In this document: in pieces, positions 33,501-42,629 of the stretch | Layout of the letters: the number at the start of each line of letters is the position of its first letter | Numbering within the stretch: position 1 is the stretch's first letter | Assembly: GCF_008370045.1 (NCBI RefSeq) | Contig: NZ_VOBN01000020.1 | Location: 1 to 64,000, forward strand | DNA from: Pseudomonas sp. ANT_J12 | GTDB lineage: Bacteria; Pseudomonadota; Gammaproteobacteria; Pseudomonadales; Pseudomonadaceae | DNA: 64,000 bases | Direction of reading: 5' to 3' | Program-made: the position numbers and the translations under genes | The notes under the pieces: model-generated | Databases searched by the model: none | Seen by the model: only the letters and a program-made list of their open reading frames with translations | What the model was told of the DNA's origin: nothing

Positions 33501-34721
33501 ATGGAACTCATCGACAAGCTCAGCATTCTCGCCGACGCCGCCAAGTACGACGCGTCCTGCGCCAGCAGTGGCGCGCCCAAGCGCAGCTCCGAAGGCAAGA
33601 GCGGGCTGGGTTCCACCGATGGCATGGGGATTTGCCACAGCTACACGCCGGACGGGCGGTGTGTTTCGTTGCTGAAGATTCTGCTGACCAACTTCTGCCT
33701 CTACGACTGCCAGTATTGCGTCAATCGCCGTTCCAGCGATGTGCCTCGGGCGCGATTCAGTCCGGAAGAAGTGGTGACGTTGACCCTGGATTTCTACCGT
33801 CGCAACTGCGTCAGCGGCTTGTTTCTCAGTTCGGGGATCATCCGCTCGGCCGACTACACCATGGAACAACTGATCCGCGTGGCCAGGCTGTTGCGCGAAG
33901 AACATGAGTTTCGCGGCTATATCCACCTCAAGACCATTCCCGAAGCCGATTCGGCGCTGATTGCCGAAGCAGGGCGCTATGCCGACCGGTTGAGCGTCAA
34001 TATCGAACTGCCGACCGACCTCAGCCTGCAAACCCTGGCCCCGGAAAAGCAACTGGGCTCGATCAAGCAGGCGATGCAGACCATCTACACCGGCGAGCAA
34101 ACCGTGCTCAATGAACCTCGGTCACCGAAATTCGCCCCGGCCGGGCAGAGCACGCAGATGATCGTCGGCGCCGATGACACCGATGACAGCACCATCCTCC
34201 ACAGCGCCCAGGCGCTGTATGGCAGCTATCGCCTGCGGCGGGTCTATTACTCGGCGTTCAGCCCGATCCCCAACAGCCCGAAAAGTGTGCCCCTGGCGGC
34301 GCCGCCGCTGATGCGCGAACACCGTTTGTATCAGGCCGATTTTCTGCTGCGCAGCTACGGCTTCACCGCTGGCGAGTTGTTCAAGGGACCGGGGGATCTG
34401 GCCCTGGACATCGACCCGAAACTGGCCTGGGCGCTGGAAAATCGCGACGTGTTTCCCCTGGACCTCAATCGCGCTGAGGCTTCGTTGATCGCGCGGATTC
34501 CAGGGATTGGCCTGCGCACCACCGAACGTCTGGTGGCGCTGCGCCAACAGCGGCGCATACGCTATGAAGACCTGGCGCGCATGCGTTGCGTGCTGGCCAA
34601 GGCCAAGCCGTTCTTTATCACCAGCGATTACCACCCCCAGCAGGCGGAAGTCACCAGCCATTTGCTCTATCAGCAACTGCGGGACCGGCCGCAACCGCAA
34701 CAAATGGGGTTGTGGGGATGA
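33501..34721 (+). CDS. Putative DNA modification/repair radical SAM protein
   Basis: The 406-residue protein has a radical SAM core with the cluster motif CLYDCQYC (about 62-69) within LLTNFCLYDCQYCVNRRSS. Family-specific parts include SEGKSGLGSTDGMGICHSYT near residue 35 and SPKFAPAGQSTQMIVGADD. A C-terminal helix-hairpin-helix (ARIPGIGLRTTERLVALR, about 333-350) implies DNA contact. The family is annotated as putative DNA modification/repair but the reaction is unknown. A consensus LexA box precedes it, and it overlaps the next gene by 4 bp (ATGA). The ATG at 33501 is chosen as the one just after the LexA box. Confidence 0.87.
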   Translation: MELIDKLSILADAAKYDASCASSGAPKRSSEGKSGLGSTDGMGICHSYTPDGRCVSLLKILLTNFCLYDCQYCVNRRSSDVPRARFSPEEVVTLTLDFYRRNCVSGLFLSSGIIRSADYTMEQLIRVARLLREEHEFRGYIHLKTIPEADSALIAEAGRYADRLSVNIELPTDLSLQTLAPEKQLGSIKQAMQTIYTGEQTVLNEPRSPKFAPAGQSTQMIVGADDTDDSTILHSAQALYGSYRLRRVYYSAFSPIPNSPKSVPLAAPPLMREHRLYQADFLLRSYGFTAGELFKGPGDLALDIDPKLAWALENRDVFPLDLNRAEASLIARIPGIGLRTTERLVALRQQRRIRYEDLARMRCVLAKAKPFFITSDYHPQQAEVTSHLLYQQLRDRPQPQQMGLWG

Positions 34722-35542
34722 TCAGCCTGGACTGTGACGACCTGTTTGACACCTGGCGGCAACAGGCGCGGTGGTTGCTCAGCCATGAGATCGATCCGAG
34801 CCTGGTCAGCTGGGCGTCGGAAGGTGTCACCGACCTGTTTGCCAGCGACGATGCGCCGCCCGCTGGCAATGGTCCGTTTCAGGCGCGCATTCCATTGACC
34901 TTGCTCGGCATCCTGGAGAGCGCCGCCCGTTATCGTGGCGATCAGCGCTGGAGCCTGCTCTATGAGGTGTTGTGGCGGGTCAGTCATGGTGATCGCACGG
35001 CGATGCTGGCCGGTGACAAGCTCGGCAGTGAGCTGCAGCGGCGGATCAAGCAGGTGCAGCGCGAAGCCCATCATTTGCATGCGTTTGTGCGGTTCGTCGA
35101 GCGGCCCAAGCATGCCGAAGGCCCGCAATACGTGGCGTGGCATGAACCGGCCCACGACATCCTGCACAGCGCCAGCGAGCACTTTGTCGGGCGCATGGGC
35201 CGCCACCGCTGGTTGATCGCCACACCCCGCGACGGCGTCTATTACGATGGCGAGCAGTTGATCCACCAACGCCAATGCCCGGTTGAATGGCAACAACTGG
35301 CGCAGAACGTCGACGATCCCCACGGCGATATGTGGCTGACCTACTACAGCCACATCTTCAACCCGGCGCGGTTGAACCCGAAGGTCATGCAAGGGCATTT
35401 GCCAGCGCGGTTCTGGAAGAACCTGCCCGAAGGCGTGTTGATTCCGGGGTTGATCACCCAGGCGCGCACGGGTAAGCAGCAGGACGGGCAGGCGAGCGGG
35501 ATTGCCGGGAGGCAGGGGAAACGGATTGGCATGAAGCGCTGA
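34718..35542 (+). CDS. DUF4130 (UdgX-associated) putative DNA metabolism protein
   Basis: The 274-residue protein has the DUF4130 pattern: VLWRVSHGDRTAMLAGDKLG, then QVQREAHHLHAFVRF, YVAWHEPAHDILHSASEHF and RMGRHRWLIATPRDGVYYDG. In other bacteria this domain can be fused to, or sit next to, UdgX-type uracil-DNA binding proteins and usually accompanies the radical SAM protein seen upstream. Here no uracil glycosylase part is present. It is translationally coupled to the radical SAM gene, so both fall under the LexA box. The biochemical function is unknown. Confidence 0.82.
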   Translation: MISLDCDDLFDTWRQQARWLLSHEIDPSLVSWASEGVTDLFASDDAPPAGNGPFQARIPLTLLGILESAARYRGDQRWSLLYEVLWRVSHGDRTAMLAGDKLGSELQRRIKQVQREAHHLHAFVRFVERPKHAEGPQYVAWHEPAHDILHSASEHFVGRMGRHRWLIATPRDGVYYDGEQLIHQRQCPVEWQQLAQNVDDPHGDMWLTYYSHIFNPARLNPKVMQGHLPARFWKNLPEGVLIPGLITQARTGKQQDGQASGIAGRQGKRIGMKR

Positions 35543-35548
35543 AGATCA

Positions 35549-35584
35549 AAAAGCCCCACATCGATCACTCGATGGGGGGCTTTT
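35549..35584. terminator. Bidirectional terminator
   Basis: AAAAGCCCCACATCGA pairs with TCGATGGGGGGCTTTT (one mismatch) around TCAC, with A-run and T-run on either side. It serves the convergent DUF4130 gene and ilvE. Confidence 0.88.
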
Positions 35585-35601
35585 GTGCAACGGACGTCAG
35601 G

Positions 35602-36621
35602 TCAAACCTTGACGATCCAGCCCGCTGGCGCTTCGATGTCGCCGGTCTGTACGCCGGTCAGCTCTTTGTAGAGCTTCTGGGTGACCGGGCCGACTTCGGT
35701 TTCGCTGTGGAACACGTGCAGGTGGTCGTTGTAGCTGATGCCGCCGATCGGGGTGATTACGGCAGCGGTGCCGCAGGCGCCGGCTTCCTTGAAGTCCGAC
35801 AGTTTGTCGATCAGCACATCGCCTTCGATCACTTCCAGACCCAGACGCGATTTTGCCAGTTCGATCAACGACAGGCGGGTGATGCCTGGCAGGACCGACG
35901 GCGAGTTCGGGGTCACGAACTTGTTGTCGTGGGTGATCCCGAAGAAGTTGGCCGAACCGACTTCCTCGATTTTGGTGTGGGTCATCGGGTCCAGGTAGAT
36001 GCAGTCAGCGAAGTGCGCCTTCTTGGCTTGGGAGCCGGGCATCAGGCTGGCGGCATAGTTGCCACCGACCTTGGCCGCACCGGTGCCTTGTGGGGCGGCG
36101 CGGTCGTAGCTGGAGATCAGGAAGTTGTGCGGAGTCAGGCCGCCCTTGAAGTAAGCGCCGACCGGAATCGCGAAGATCGAGAAGATGAACTCAGGGGCGG
36201 TACGCACGCCGATGTTGTCACCCACGCCGATCACGAACGGACGCAGGTACAGCGCGCCGCCAGTGCCGTAAGGCGGGATGAAACGCTCGTTGGCGCGGAC
36301 CACGGCTTTGCAGGCTTCAATGAACTGCTCGGTTTCCACGAACGGCATCAGCAGGCGTGCGCAGCTGCGTTGCATGCGCAGGGCGTTCTGGTCCGGGCGG
36401 AACAGGTTGATCGAGCCGTCCTTGCAACGATAAGCCTTCATGCCTTCGAAGCATTGCTGGCCATAGTGAAGGGCAGTCGAGCCTTCGCTGATGTGCAGCA
36501 CGTTATCTTCGGTCAGGGTGCCTGCGTCCCACTCGCCATTGCGCCAGTACGACAGATAGCGTTTGTCGGTCTTGATGTAGTCAAAACCCAGCTTGTCCCA
36601 ATTGATGCTCTCGTTACCCAT
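35602..36621 (-). CDS. ilvE: Branched-chain amino acid aminotransferase
   Basis: The 339-residue class IV PLP aminotransferase has catalytic Lys about 184 in GAAKVGGNYAASLMPG and the stretch EVGSANFFGI. The length is that of the longer BCAT type rather than the ~309-residue E. coli IlvE. It interconverts valine, leucine and isoleucine with their 2-keto acids. I chose the ATG at 36621 (MGNESINWDKLGF, GAGGG just upstream); a much longer frame runs into a family B repeat. It lies downstream of the bkd cluster on the same strand, and its products are the substrates of the Bkd complex. Confidence 0.92.
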   Translation of the reverse strand: MGNESINWDKLGFDYIKTDKRYLSYWRNGEWDAGTLTEDNVLHISEGSTALHYGQQCFEGMKAYRCKDGSINLFRPDQNALRMQRSCARLLMPFVETEQFIEACKAVVRANERFIPPYGTGGALYLRPFVIGVGDNIGVRTAPEFIFSIFAIPVGAYFKGGLTPHNFLISSYDRAAPQGTGAAKVGGNYAASLMPGSQAKKAHFADCIYLDPMTHTKIEEVGSANFFGITHDNKFVTPNSPSVLPGITRLSLIELAKSRLGLEVIEGDVLIDKLSDFKEAGACGTAAVITPIGGISYNDHLHVFHSETEVGPVTQKLYKELTGVQTGDIEAPAGWIVKV

Positions 36622-36755
36622 GACACCCTCTATCACTGAACAACCGCCGAAACGGTTCAAGGCTTCTGACGTTTTTTTGGATGGGGACAACAATACTTCA
36701 TTCCGGGCCGGTTTCGCAGCCTGGAATGCATTCCTTTGATCGTTCCCCGCGCGCT

Positions 36756-36861
36756 GATCGTTCCCACGCTCCGCGTGGGAATGCCTCAACGGACGCTCTG
36801 CGTCCGCTTTGGGACGCGGAGCGTCCCGGGCTGCATTCCCACGCGGAGCGTGGGAACGATC
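36756..36861. repeat. Palindromic repeat family B
   Basis: ATCGTTCCCACGCTCCGCGT mirrored by ACGCGGAGCGTGGGAACGAT. It sits between lpdV and ilvE and may end the bkd transcript. Confidence 0.9.
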
Positions 36862-36873
36862 CGTTACGATCAG

Positions 36874-38256
36874 TCAGAGGTGCAGCGCGTGCCCAAGCGC
36901 CCGCAACGCCGCTTCCTGCACCGCTTCGCCCAGCGTCGGATGCGCATGGATGGTGCCGGCGATGTCTTCCAGCCGCGCGCCCATTTCCAGGCTTTGGCCG
37001 AACGCGGTCGACAACTCCGAAACGCCCACGCCCACCGCTTGCCAGCCGACAATCAGGTGATTGTCCCGACGAGCGACCACCCGCACGAAGCCGGTTTTCG
37101 ACTCCAGGGTCATCGCCCGGCCATTGGCGGCGAACGGGAAGCTGGAAACGATGCAGTCCAGACCGGCCGCTTCGGCTTCAATCGGCGTCTTGCCGACCAC
37201 CACCAGTTCCGGGTCGGTAAAGCACACGGCAGCGATGGCCGTCGGGTTGAATTCGCGGGATTTGCCGCTGATCAGCTCAGCCACCATCTCGCCCTGGGCC
37301 ATGGCCCGGTGCGCGAGCATTGGTTCGCCGCTCAGGTCGCCGATGGCGTAGACGTTGCGCATGCTGGTCTGGCAGCGGTTGTCGATCTTGATCGCCGAAC
37401 CGTTCATCGCCAGATTCAGCGCTTCCAGGTTCCAGCCCTGAGTGTTCGGCTTGCGACCGACGGCCACCAATACCTGATCAGTTTCAAGATTCAAAACGTC
37501 GCCATTCGGATCAAGCACTTGCAGCGTATTACTAGCCGAATCAAAGCCTTGCACGCTGTGCTTCAAGTAAAGGTTGACGCCAAGGTGCTTCAGCGCCTCG
37601 TGCACCGGGTGCGTCAGTTCGGCGTCGTAGGCCGGCAGGATACGATCCTGGGCCTCGACCACACTGACCTCGGCGCCGAGCTTGCGATAGGCAATCCCCA
37701 GCTCCAGGCCGATGTAACCGCCACCGACCACGATCAGCCGTTTAGGCACGGACTTCGGCGCCAGGGCTTCGGTGGAGGAGATGATCGGCCCGCCAATCGG
37801 CAGCATCGGCAGGTTCACGCTCTTGGAGCCGGTGGCCAGCACCAGGTGTTCGCACTGGATCCGCGTGTCGCCGACTTCAACGGTCTTGCCGTCGATGACC
37901 TTGGCCCAACCCTGGATGACCTGGATTTTGTGCTTTTTAAGCAGCGCCGACACGCCAGTGGTCAGGCGATCAACGATGCCGTCCTTCCACTCGACGCTTT
38001 TCGTGATGTCGAGGGTCGGCGCCGAAACGCTGATACCCAGAGCCGAATGCTGGCTGTGGTGTTGGGTCTGGTGAAACTGCTCGGCGACGTGAATCAGCGC
38101 CTTCGACGGAATGCAGCCGATGTTCAGGCAAGTACCGCCCAACGATTCACCTTCCACCAGAATGGTCGAAATGCCCAACTGGCCGGCACGGATCGCTGTC
38201 ACGTAACCGCCAGGGCCGCCGCCGATGATCAGCAGCGTGGTGTTCAAGTTTTGCAT
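36874..38256 (-). CDS. lpdV: Dihydrolipoyl dehydrogenase of the branched-chain keto acid complex (E3)
   Basis: The 460-residue flavoprotein has FAD motif LLIIGGGPGGYVTAIRAG, the redox disulfide GGTCLNIGCIPSKALIH (about 42-58), NAD motif IVVGGGYIGLELGIAY (about 173-188) and the C-terminal HAHPTLGEAVQEAAL with the catalytic His-Glu pair. It reoxidises lipoamide on BkdB using NAD+. It begins 3 bp after bkdB stops, as the last gene of bkdA1-A2-B-lpdV, the known Pseudomonas order. Confidence 0.95.
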   Translation of the reverse strand: MQNLNTTLLIIGGGPGGYVTAIRAGQLGISTILVEGESLGGTCLNIGCIPSKALIHVAEQFHQTQHHSQHSALGISVSAPTLDITKSVEWKDGIVDRLTTGVSALLKKHKIQVIQGWAKVIDGKTVEVGDTRIQCEHLVLATGSKSVNLPMLPIGGPIISSTEALAPKSVPKRLIVVGGGYIGLELGIAYRKLGAEVSVVEAQDRILPAYDAELTHPVHEALKHLGVNLYLKHSVQGFDSASNTLQVLDPNGDVLNLETDQVLVAVGRKPNTQGWNLEALNLAMNGSAIKIDNRCQTSMRNVYAIGDLSGEPMLAHRAMAQGEMVAELISGKSREFNPTAIAAVCFTDPELVVVGKTPIEAEAAGLDCIVSSFPFAANGRAMTLESKTGFVRVVARRDNHLIVGWQAVGVGVSELSTAFGQSLEMGARLEDIAGTIHAHPTLGEAVQEAALRALGHALHL

Positions 38257-38259
38257 TTC

Positions 38260-39534
38260 CTACTCCACAAACAGGGAGGCGGGTTGTTCGAGCAGGCCAC
38301 GAATGGCCTGGATGAATTGCGCCGCGTCCATGCCGTCGACCACCCGGTGATCGAAGGAGCTGGAGAGGTTCATCATCTTGCGAATCACGATCTGGCCTTT
38401 GACCACCATCGGGCGTTCGACGATTTTGTTCACGCCGACGATCGCCACTTCCGGCAGGTTCAGCACCGGCGTGCTGACAATGCCGCCCAACGCGCCGAGG
38501 CTGGTCAGGGTAATGCTTGAGCCGGACAGTTCATCGCGGCTGGCCTTGCCATTGCGTGCAGCGGTGGCCAAACGCGAGATTTCCGACGCGCTGTCCCACA
38601 GGCTGCGGGCTTCGGCGTGACGCACCACGGGCACCATCAAACCGATATCGCTCTGGGTGGCGACGCCGACATGCACCGCGCCGAGGCGGGTGATGACCTG
38701 GGCTTCATCGTCGTAACGGGCGTTGATCTGCGGGAAGTCGCGCAGGGCAACGACCAGGGCGCGGACCAGGAACGGCAGCAAGGTCAACTTGCCGCGAGTC
38801 GCACCGTGTTTTTCGTTCAAGTGCGCGCGCAGTTCTTCCACGGCGGTGACGTCGATTTCCTCGACATAACTGAAGTGGGCAGCGCGCTGGGTGGCGTCCT
38901 GCATGCGCTGGGCGATCTTGCGGCGCATGCCGATCAGCGGGATTTGCTCTTCGTCGTTACGCTGGGCGTAAGCGGCGGCAACCGGTGCCGAGGCATTCGA
39001 CTGACCCTGGGCCAGATAAGCGTCGAGGTCTTCGTGCAATACGCGACCGGCCGGGCCAGTGCCACGTACCAGGCGCAACTGAATGCCGAGATCCAGCGCA
39101 TGTTTACGCACGGCCGGGGAGGCCAGCGGGCGTTCATCGGCTTCACGGGCGACCATCGGGCCCTGGCACGCGACCGCAGGACGCGGCGCCGCCACCGGTT
39201 TGCGTTCAGCTTCAACCTTTGGCGCCGCTGCAACCGGTGCTTCTTTAACGGCAACGGCTGTCGGCTGCGCGGACTCTTTATAGTTACCCGCGCCTTCCAC
39301 TTCAATGCTGATCAAAATGCTGCCAACCGCCATGACTTCGCCCGGCTGGCCGCCCAGGGAAATCACCTTGCCATGCACCGGCGACGGAATATCGACCATC
39401 GCCTTATCGGTCATGACATCGGCCAGCACCTGGTCTTCGACGACCATGTCGCCAACCTTGACGTGCCACACCGACAACTCAACTTCTGCAATGCCTTCAC
39501 CAATGTCCGGCATTTTAATAACGTGCGTGCCCAT
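38260..39534 (-). CDS. bkdB: Branched-chain alpha-keto acid dehydrogenase E2 (dihydrolipoyl transacylase)
   Basis: The 424-residue protein has an N-terminal lipoyl domain (lipoyl Lys in DVMTDKAMVDIP, about 44), an Ala/Pro linker (about 85-115), an E3-binding domain (SPAVRKHALDLGIQLRLVRG, about 119-138) and a catalytic domain ending SSFDHRVVDGMDAAQF with the HRxxDG motif. It transfers the acyl group to CoA. It abuts bkdA2 upstream without a gap. Confidence 0.95.
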   Translation of the reverse strand: MGTHVIKMPDIGEGIAEVELSVWHVKVGDMVVEDQVLADVMTDKAMVDIPSPVHGKVISLGGQPGEVMAVGSILISIEVEGAGNYKESAQPTAVAVKEAPVAAAPKVEAERKPVAAPRPAVACQGPMVAREADERPLASPAVRKHALDLGIQLRLVRGTGPAGRVLHEDLDAYLAQGQSNASAPVAAAYAQRNDEEQIPLIGMRRKIAQRMQDATQRAAHFSYVEEIDVTAVEELRAHLNEKHGATRGKLTLLPFLVRALVVALRDFPQINARYDDEAQVITRLGAVHVGVATQSDIGLMVPVVRHAEARSLWDSASEISRLATAARNGKASRDELSGSSITLTSLGALGGIVSTPVLNLPEVAIVGVNKIVERPMVVKGQIVIRKMMNLSSSFDHRVVDGMDAAQFIQAIRGLLEQPASLFVE

Positions 39535-40593
39535 TCAGACCTCCATAACCCGTTTCAACGCCGCGCCCACTCGGGACGGCCCTGGGAAATACGCCCACTC
39601 TTGCGCGTGCGGGTAGGGGGTGTCCCAACCGGTGACGCGTTCGATCGGCGCTTCCAGGTAGTGGAAGCAATGCTCTTGCACCAACGCGACCAATTCCGCG
39701 CCGAAACCGCAGGTGCGGGTGGCTTCGTGAACGATCACGCAGCGACCGGTTTTCTTCACGGATTTGACGATGGTTTCCAGGTCCAGCGGCCACAGGCTGC
39801 GTAGATCGATAACTTCAGCGTCGACACCGCTTTCTTCAGCGGCGACTTGCGACACGTAAACCGTGGTGCCGTAGGTCAGGATCGTGACTTCCTTGCCCGG
39901 ACGGGCGATGGCGGCGACGTCCAGCGGAACGGTGTAGTAGCCGTCCGGCACTTGCGCAGCGGGGTGTTTCGACCATGGGGTGACCGGACGGTCGTGGTGG
40001 CCATCGAACGGGCCGTTGTACAGGCGTTTTGGCTCCAGGAAGATCACCGGGTCATCGTTTTCGATGGAGGCGATCAGCAAGCCTTTGGCGTCATACGGGT
40101 TGGACGGCATGACCGTGCGCAGGCCGCAGACCTGAGTGAACATCGCCTCGATGCTCTGGCTGTGGGTCTGGCCGCCGTAGATGCCGCCGCCGCAAGGCAT
40201 GCGCAGGGTCATCGGCGCGGTGAACTCGCCGGCCGAGCGATAACGCAGGCGCGCCGCTTCCGAAATGATCTGGTCGGACGCCGGGTACACGTAGTCGGCG
40301 AACTGAATCTCGGCCACCGGCCGCAGACCGTAGGCGCCCATGCCCACCGCAACGCCGACGATGCCGCTTTCGGAAATCGGCGCATCGAACACCCGGGAGG
40401 TGCCGTACTTGCTCTGCAAGCCTTCGGTGCAACGGAACACGCCGCCGAAGTAGCCCACGTCCTGGCCGAACACCACGACGTTGTCGTCGCGCTCAAGCAT
40501 CACGTCCATGGCCGAGCGCAGGGCCTGGATCATGGTCATGGTGGTCGTGGTCATGGCGGTTTCCAGCTCAATATGGTTGTTGTGGTCGTTCAT
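39535..40593 (-). CDS. bkdA2: Branched-chain keto acid dehydrogenase E1 beta
   Basis: The 352-residue protein starts MNDHNNHIELETAM and is full-length. Transketolase pyrimidine-binding segments include VVVFGQDVGYFGGVFRCTEG and FDAPISESGIVGVAVGMGAY, and the C-terminal part has DLRSLWPLDLETIVKSVKKT. With BkdA1 it decarboxylates branched-chain keto acids. The start is 1 bp from the bkdA1 stop. Confidence 0.95.
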   Translation of the reverse strand: MNDHNNHIELETAMTTTTMTMIQALRSAMDVMLERDDNVVVFGQDVGYFGGVFRCTEGLQSKYGTSRVFDAPISESGIVGVAVGMGAYGLRPVAEIQFADYVYPASDQIISEAARLRYRSAGEFTAPMTLRMPCGGGIYGGQTHSQSIEAMFTQVCGLRTVMPSNPYDAKGLLIASIENDDPVIFLEPKRLYNGPFDGHHDRPVTPWSKHPAAQVPDGYYTVPLDVAAIARPGKEVTILTYGTTVYVSQVAAEESGVDAEVIDLRSLWPLDLETIVKSVKKTGRCVIVHEATRTCGFGAELVALVQEHCFHYLEAPIERVTGWDTPYPHAQEWAYFPGPSRVGAALKRVMEV

Positions 40594-40594
40594 G

Positions 40595-41830
40595 TCAGAT
40601 CCCCAACTCTTGACGCTGGCGCTTCAAGTGCTCCGGCATCTCTTTGTAGACGTCTTCGAACATGGTCGCGGCGCTTGGTGTCTGGCCACCGGCGAGGGTG
40701 CCGTACGTTTCGGCTTCTTTCTGCGCGGCAATGACTTCGGCTTCCAGTTCGGCGCTGACGACGGTGTGTTCCTCTTCGGACCACTGGCCGATCTTGATCA
40801 GGTGCTGCTTGAGGCGCGCGATCGGATCGCCCAACGGGAAGTGGCTCCAGTCGTCGGCGGGACGGTATTTCGAAGGATCATCGGAGGTGGAGTGCGGGCC
40901 GGCGCGGTAGGTGACCCATTCGATCATGGTCGGCCCGAGGTTGCGGCGCGCCCGTTCGGCGGCCCAGGCAGAGGCGGCGTAGACCGCGACGAAATCGTTG
41001 CCATCGACCCGCAGGGAGGCAATCCCGCAACCGACGCCACGACCGGCGAACGTGGTGGCTTCACCACCGGCAATCGCCTGGAACGTCGAGATCGCCCACT
41101 GGTTGTTGACCACGTTGAGGATCACCGGCGCGCGGTAAACGTGGGCGAAGGTGAGGGCGGTGTGGAAGTCCGATTCAGCGGTGGCGCCGTCGCCGATCCA
41201 GGCCGAAGCGATTTTGGTGTCGCCCTTGATCGCCGACGCCATGCCCCAGCCCACACCTTGTACGAATTGGGTGGCGAGGTTGCCGGAAATGGTGAAGAAG
41301 CCGTGATCGCGTACCGAGTACATGATCGGCAGCTGCCGGCCCTTGAGCGGATCGCGCTCGTTGGACAGCAGTTGGCAGATCAGGTCCACCAGCGGCACTT
41401 CGCGGGCCATGAGGATGCTTTGCTGACGGTAGGTGGGGAAGCACATGTCGTCGATGTTCAAGGCCAGGGCCTGGGCGCTGCCGATGGCTTCTTCGCCGAG
41501 GCTTTGCATGTAGAACGACATTTTTTTCTGACGCTGGGCGACCACCATGCGGTTGTCGAAAATCCGCGTCTTGAGCATGGCGCGCATGCCTTTACGCAGG
41601 ATCTCGGACGGCACGCCTTCGGCCCATGGACCCAGTGCGTTGCCCTGGTCGTCGAGCACACGAATCAAGCCCTTGGCCAGATCAGCGGTGTCGGCCGGTT
41701 CTACGTCGATTGGGGGTTTGCGCACCAGACCTGCGTCAGTCAGATGCAGGTAGGAGAAGTCGGTCTTGCAGCCGGGACGGCCCGAAGGTTCGGGAACGTG
41801 CAGGCGCAGCGGTTCGTACGCTTGGTTCAT
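40595..41830 (-). CDS. bkdA1: Branched-chain keto acid dehydrogenase E1 alpha
   Basis: The 411-residue protein carries the thiamine pyrophosphate motif from GDGATAESDFHTALTFAH to NVVNNQWAIS (about 212-246) and the regulatory-loop region GPHSTSDDPSKYRPADD. It is the first gene of the bkd operon, divergent from bkdR over 186 bp, as in P. putida. Confidence 0.95.
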   Translation of the reverse strand: MNQAYEPLRLHVPEPSGRPGCKTDFSYLHLTDAGLVRKPPIDVEPADTADLAKGLIRVLDDQGNALGPWAEGVPSEILRKGMRAMLKTRIFDNRMVVAQRQKKMSFYMQSLGEEAIGSAQALALNIDDMCFPTYRQQSILMAREVPLVDLICQLLSNERDPLKGRQLPIMYSVRDHGFFTISGNLATQFVQGVGWGMASAIKGDTKIASAWIGDGATAESDFHTALTFAHVYRAPVILNVVNNQWAISTFQAIAGGEATTFAGRGVGCGIASLRVDGNDFVAVYAASAWAAERARRNLGPTMIEWVTYRAGPHSTSDDPSKYRPADDWSHFPLGDPIARLKQHLIKIGQWSEEEHTVVSAELEAEVIAAQKEAETYGTLAGGQTPSAATMFEDVYKEMPEHLKRQRQELGI

Positions 41831-42016
41831 GGCTTCTACGCTCGATCTTGTGAATTTTTTGTAGTGAGCTGACGGTCATTCCACGGTTAATGGAAATCTT
41901 GTCCTACAAACATCATAGGCCCGGCGCAGGAGAATATTTCTCTGTGTTTCGTTGCGTTGGCAGTCATTTGAGGATAAAAAATCTTCCTAAACAAAAATAA
42001 CAGGTGGTTTTGTCTC

Positions 42017-42502
42017 ATGCGCAAACTGGACCGTACCGATATCGGCATTCTCAATAGTCTTCAGGAGAACGCCCGCATCACCAACGCTGACCTCGCCCGT
42101 TCGGTGAACCTGTCGCCGACGCCGTGTTTCAACCGGGTCAAGGCGATGGAAGAACTGGGCCTGATTCGCGAGCAAGTGACCCTGCTGGATGCCGACCTGC
42201 TGGGGCTGCATGTGAATGTGTTCATTCACGTCAGCCTGGAGAAGCAGGTGGAGGAGGCGCTGGCGCATTTCGAAGAGGCGATTTCCGATCGCCCGGAAGT
42301 GATGGAATGCTACTTGATGGCGGGGGATCCGGATTATCTGATCCGGGTGTTGGTGCCGACGATTCAGTCGCTGGAGCGCTTCATGATGGATTTCCTCACC
42401 AAAGTGCCCGGGGTTGCCAACATTCGTTCGAGCTTTGCGCTCAAGCAAGTGCGCTACAAAACCGCGCTGCCATTGCCGGCGAATGGCTTGACCCTCGCCT
42501 GA
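42017..42502 (+). CDS. bkdR: Lrp-type activator of the bkd operon
   Basis: This 161-residue Lrp/AsnC protein has an N-terminal HTH (RTDIGILNSLQENARITNAD, then LARSVNLSPTPCFNRVKAME) and a C-terminal RAM ligand domain (about 65-150). It is divergent from bkdA1. In P. putida BkdR activates the bkd operon in response to branched-chain amino acids, and the same is expected here; the AT-rich 186-bp gap should hold its sites. Confidence 0.93.
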   Translation: MRKLDRTDIGILNSLQENARITNADLARSVNLSPTPCFNRVKAMEELGLIREQVTLLDADLLGLHVNVFIHVSLEKQVEEALAHFEEAISDRPEVMECYLMAGDPDYLIRVLVPTIQSLERFMMDFLTKVPGVANIRSSFALKQVRYKTALPLPANGLTLA

Positions 42503-42513
42503 AGGCGTCCACT

Positions 42514-42624
42514 GATCGTTCCCACGCTCCGCGTGGGAATACATCCCGTGACGCTCTGCGTCACATCCGAAGCGGAACGCGGAGCGTCCCTGGCGGCATT
42601 CCCACGCGGAGCGTGGGAACGATC
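42514..42624. repeat. Palindromic repeat family B
   Basis: ATCGTTCCCACGCTCCGCGT mirrored by ACGCGGAGCGTGGGAACGAT, lying between the convergent 3' ends of bkdR and the MBL hydrolase gene. Confidence 0.9.
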
Positions 42625-42629
42625 AAGCG

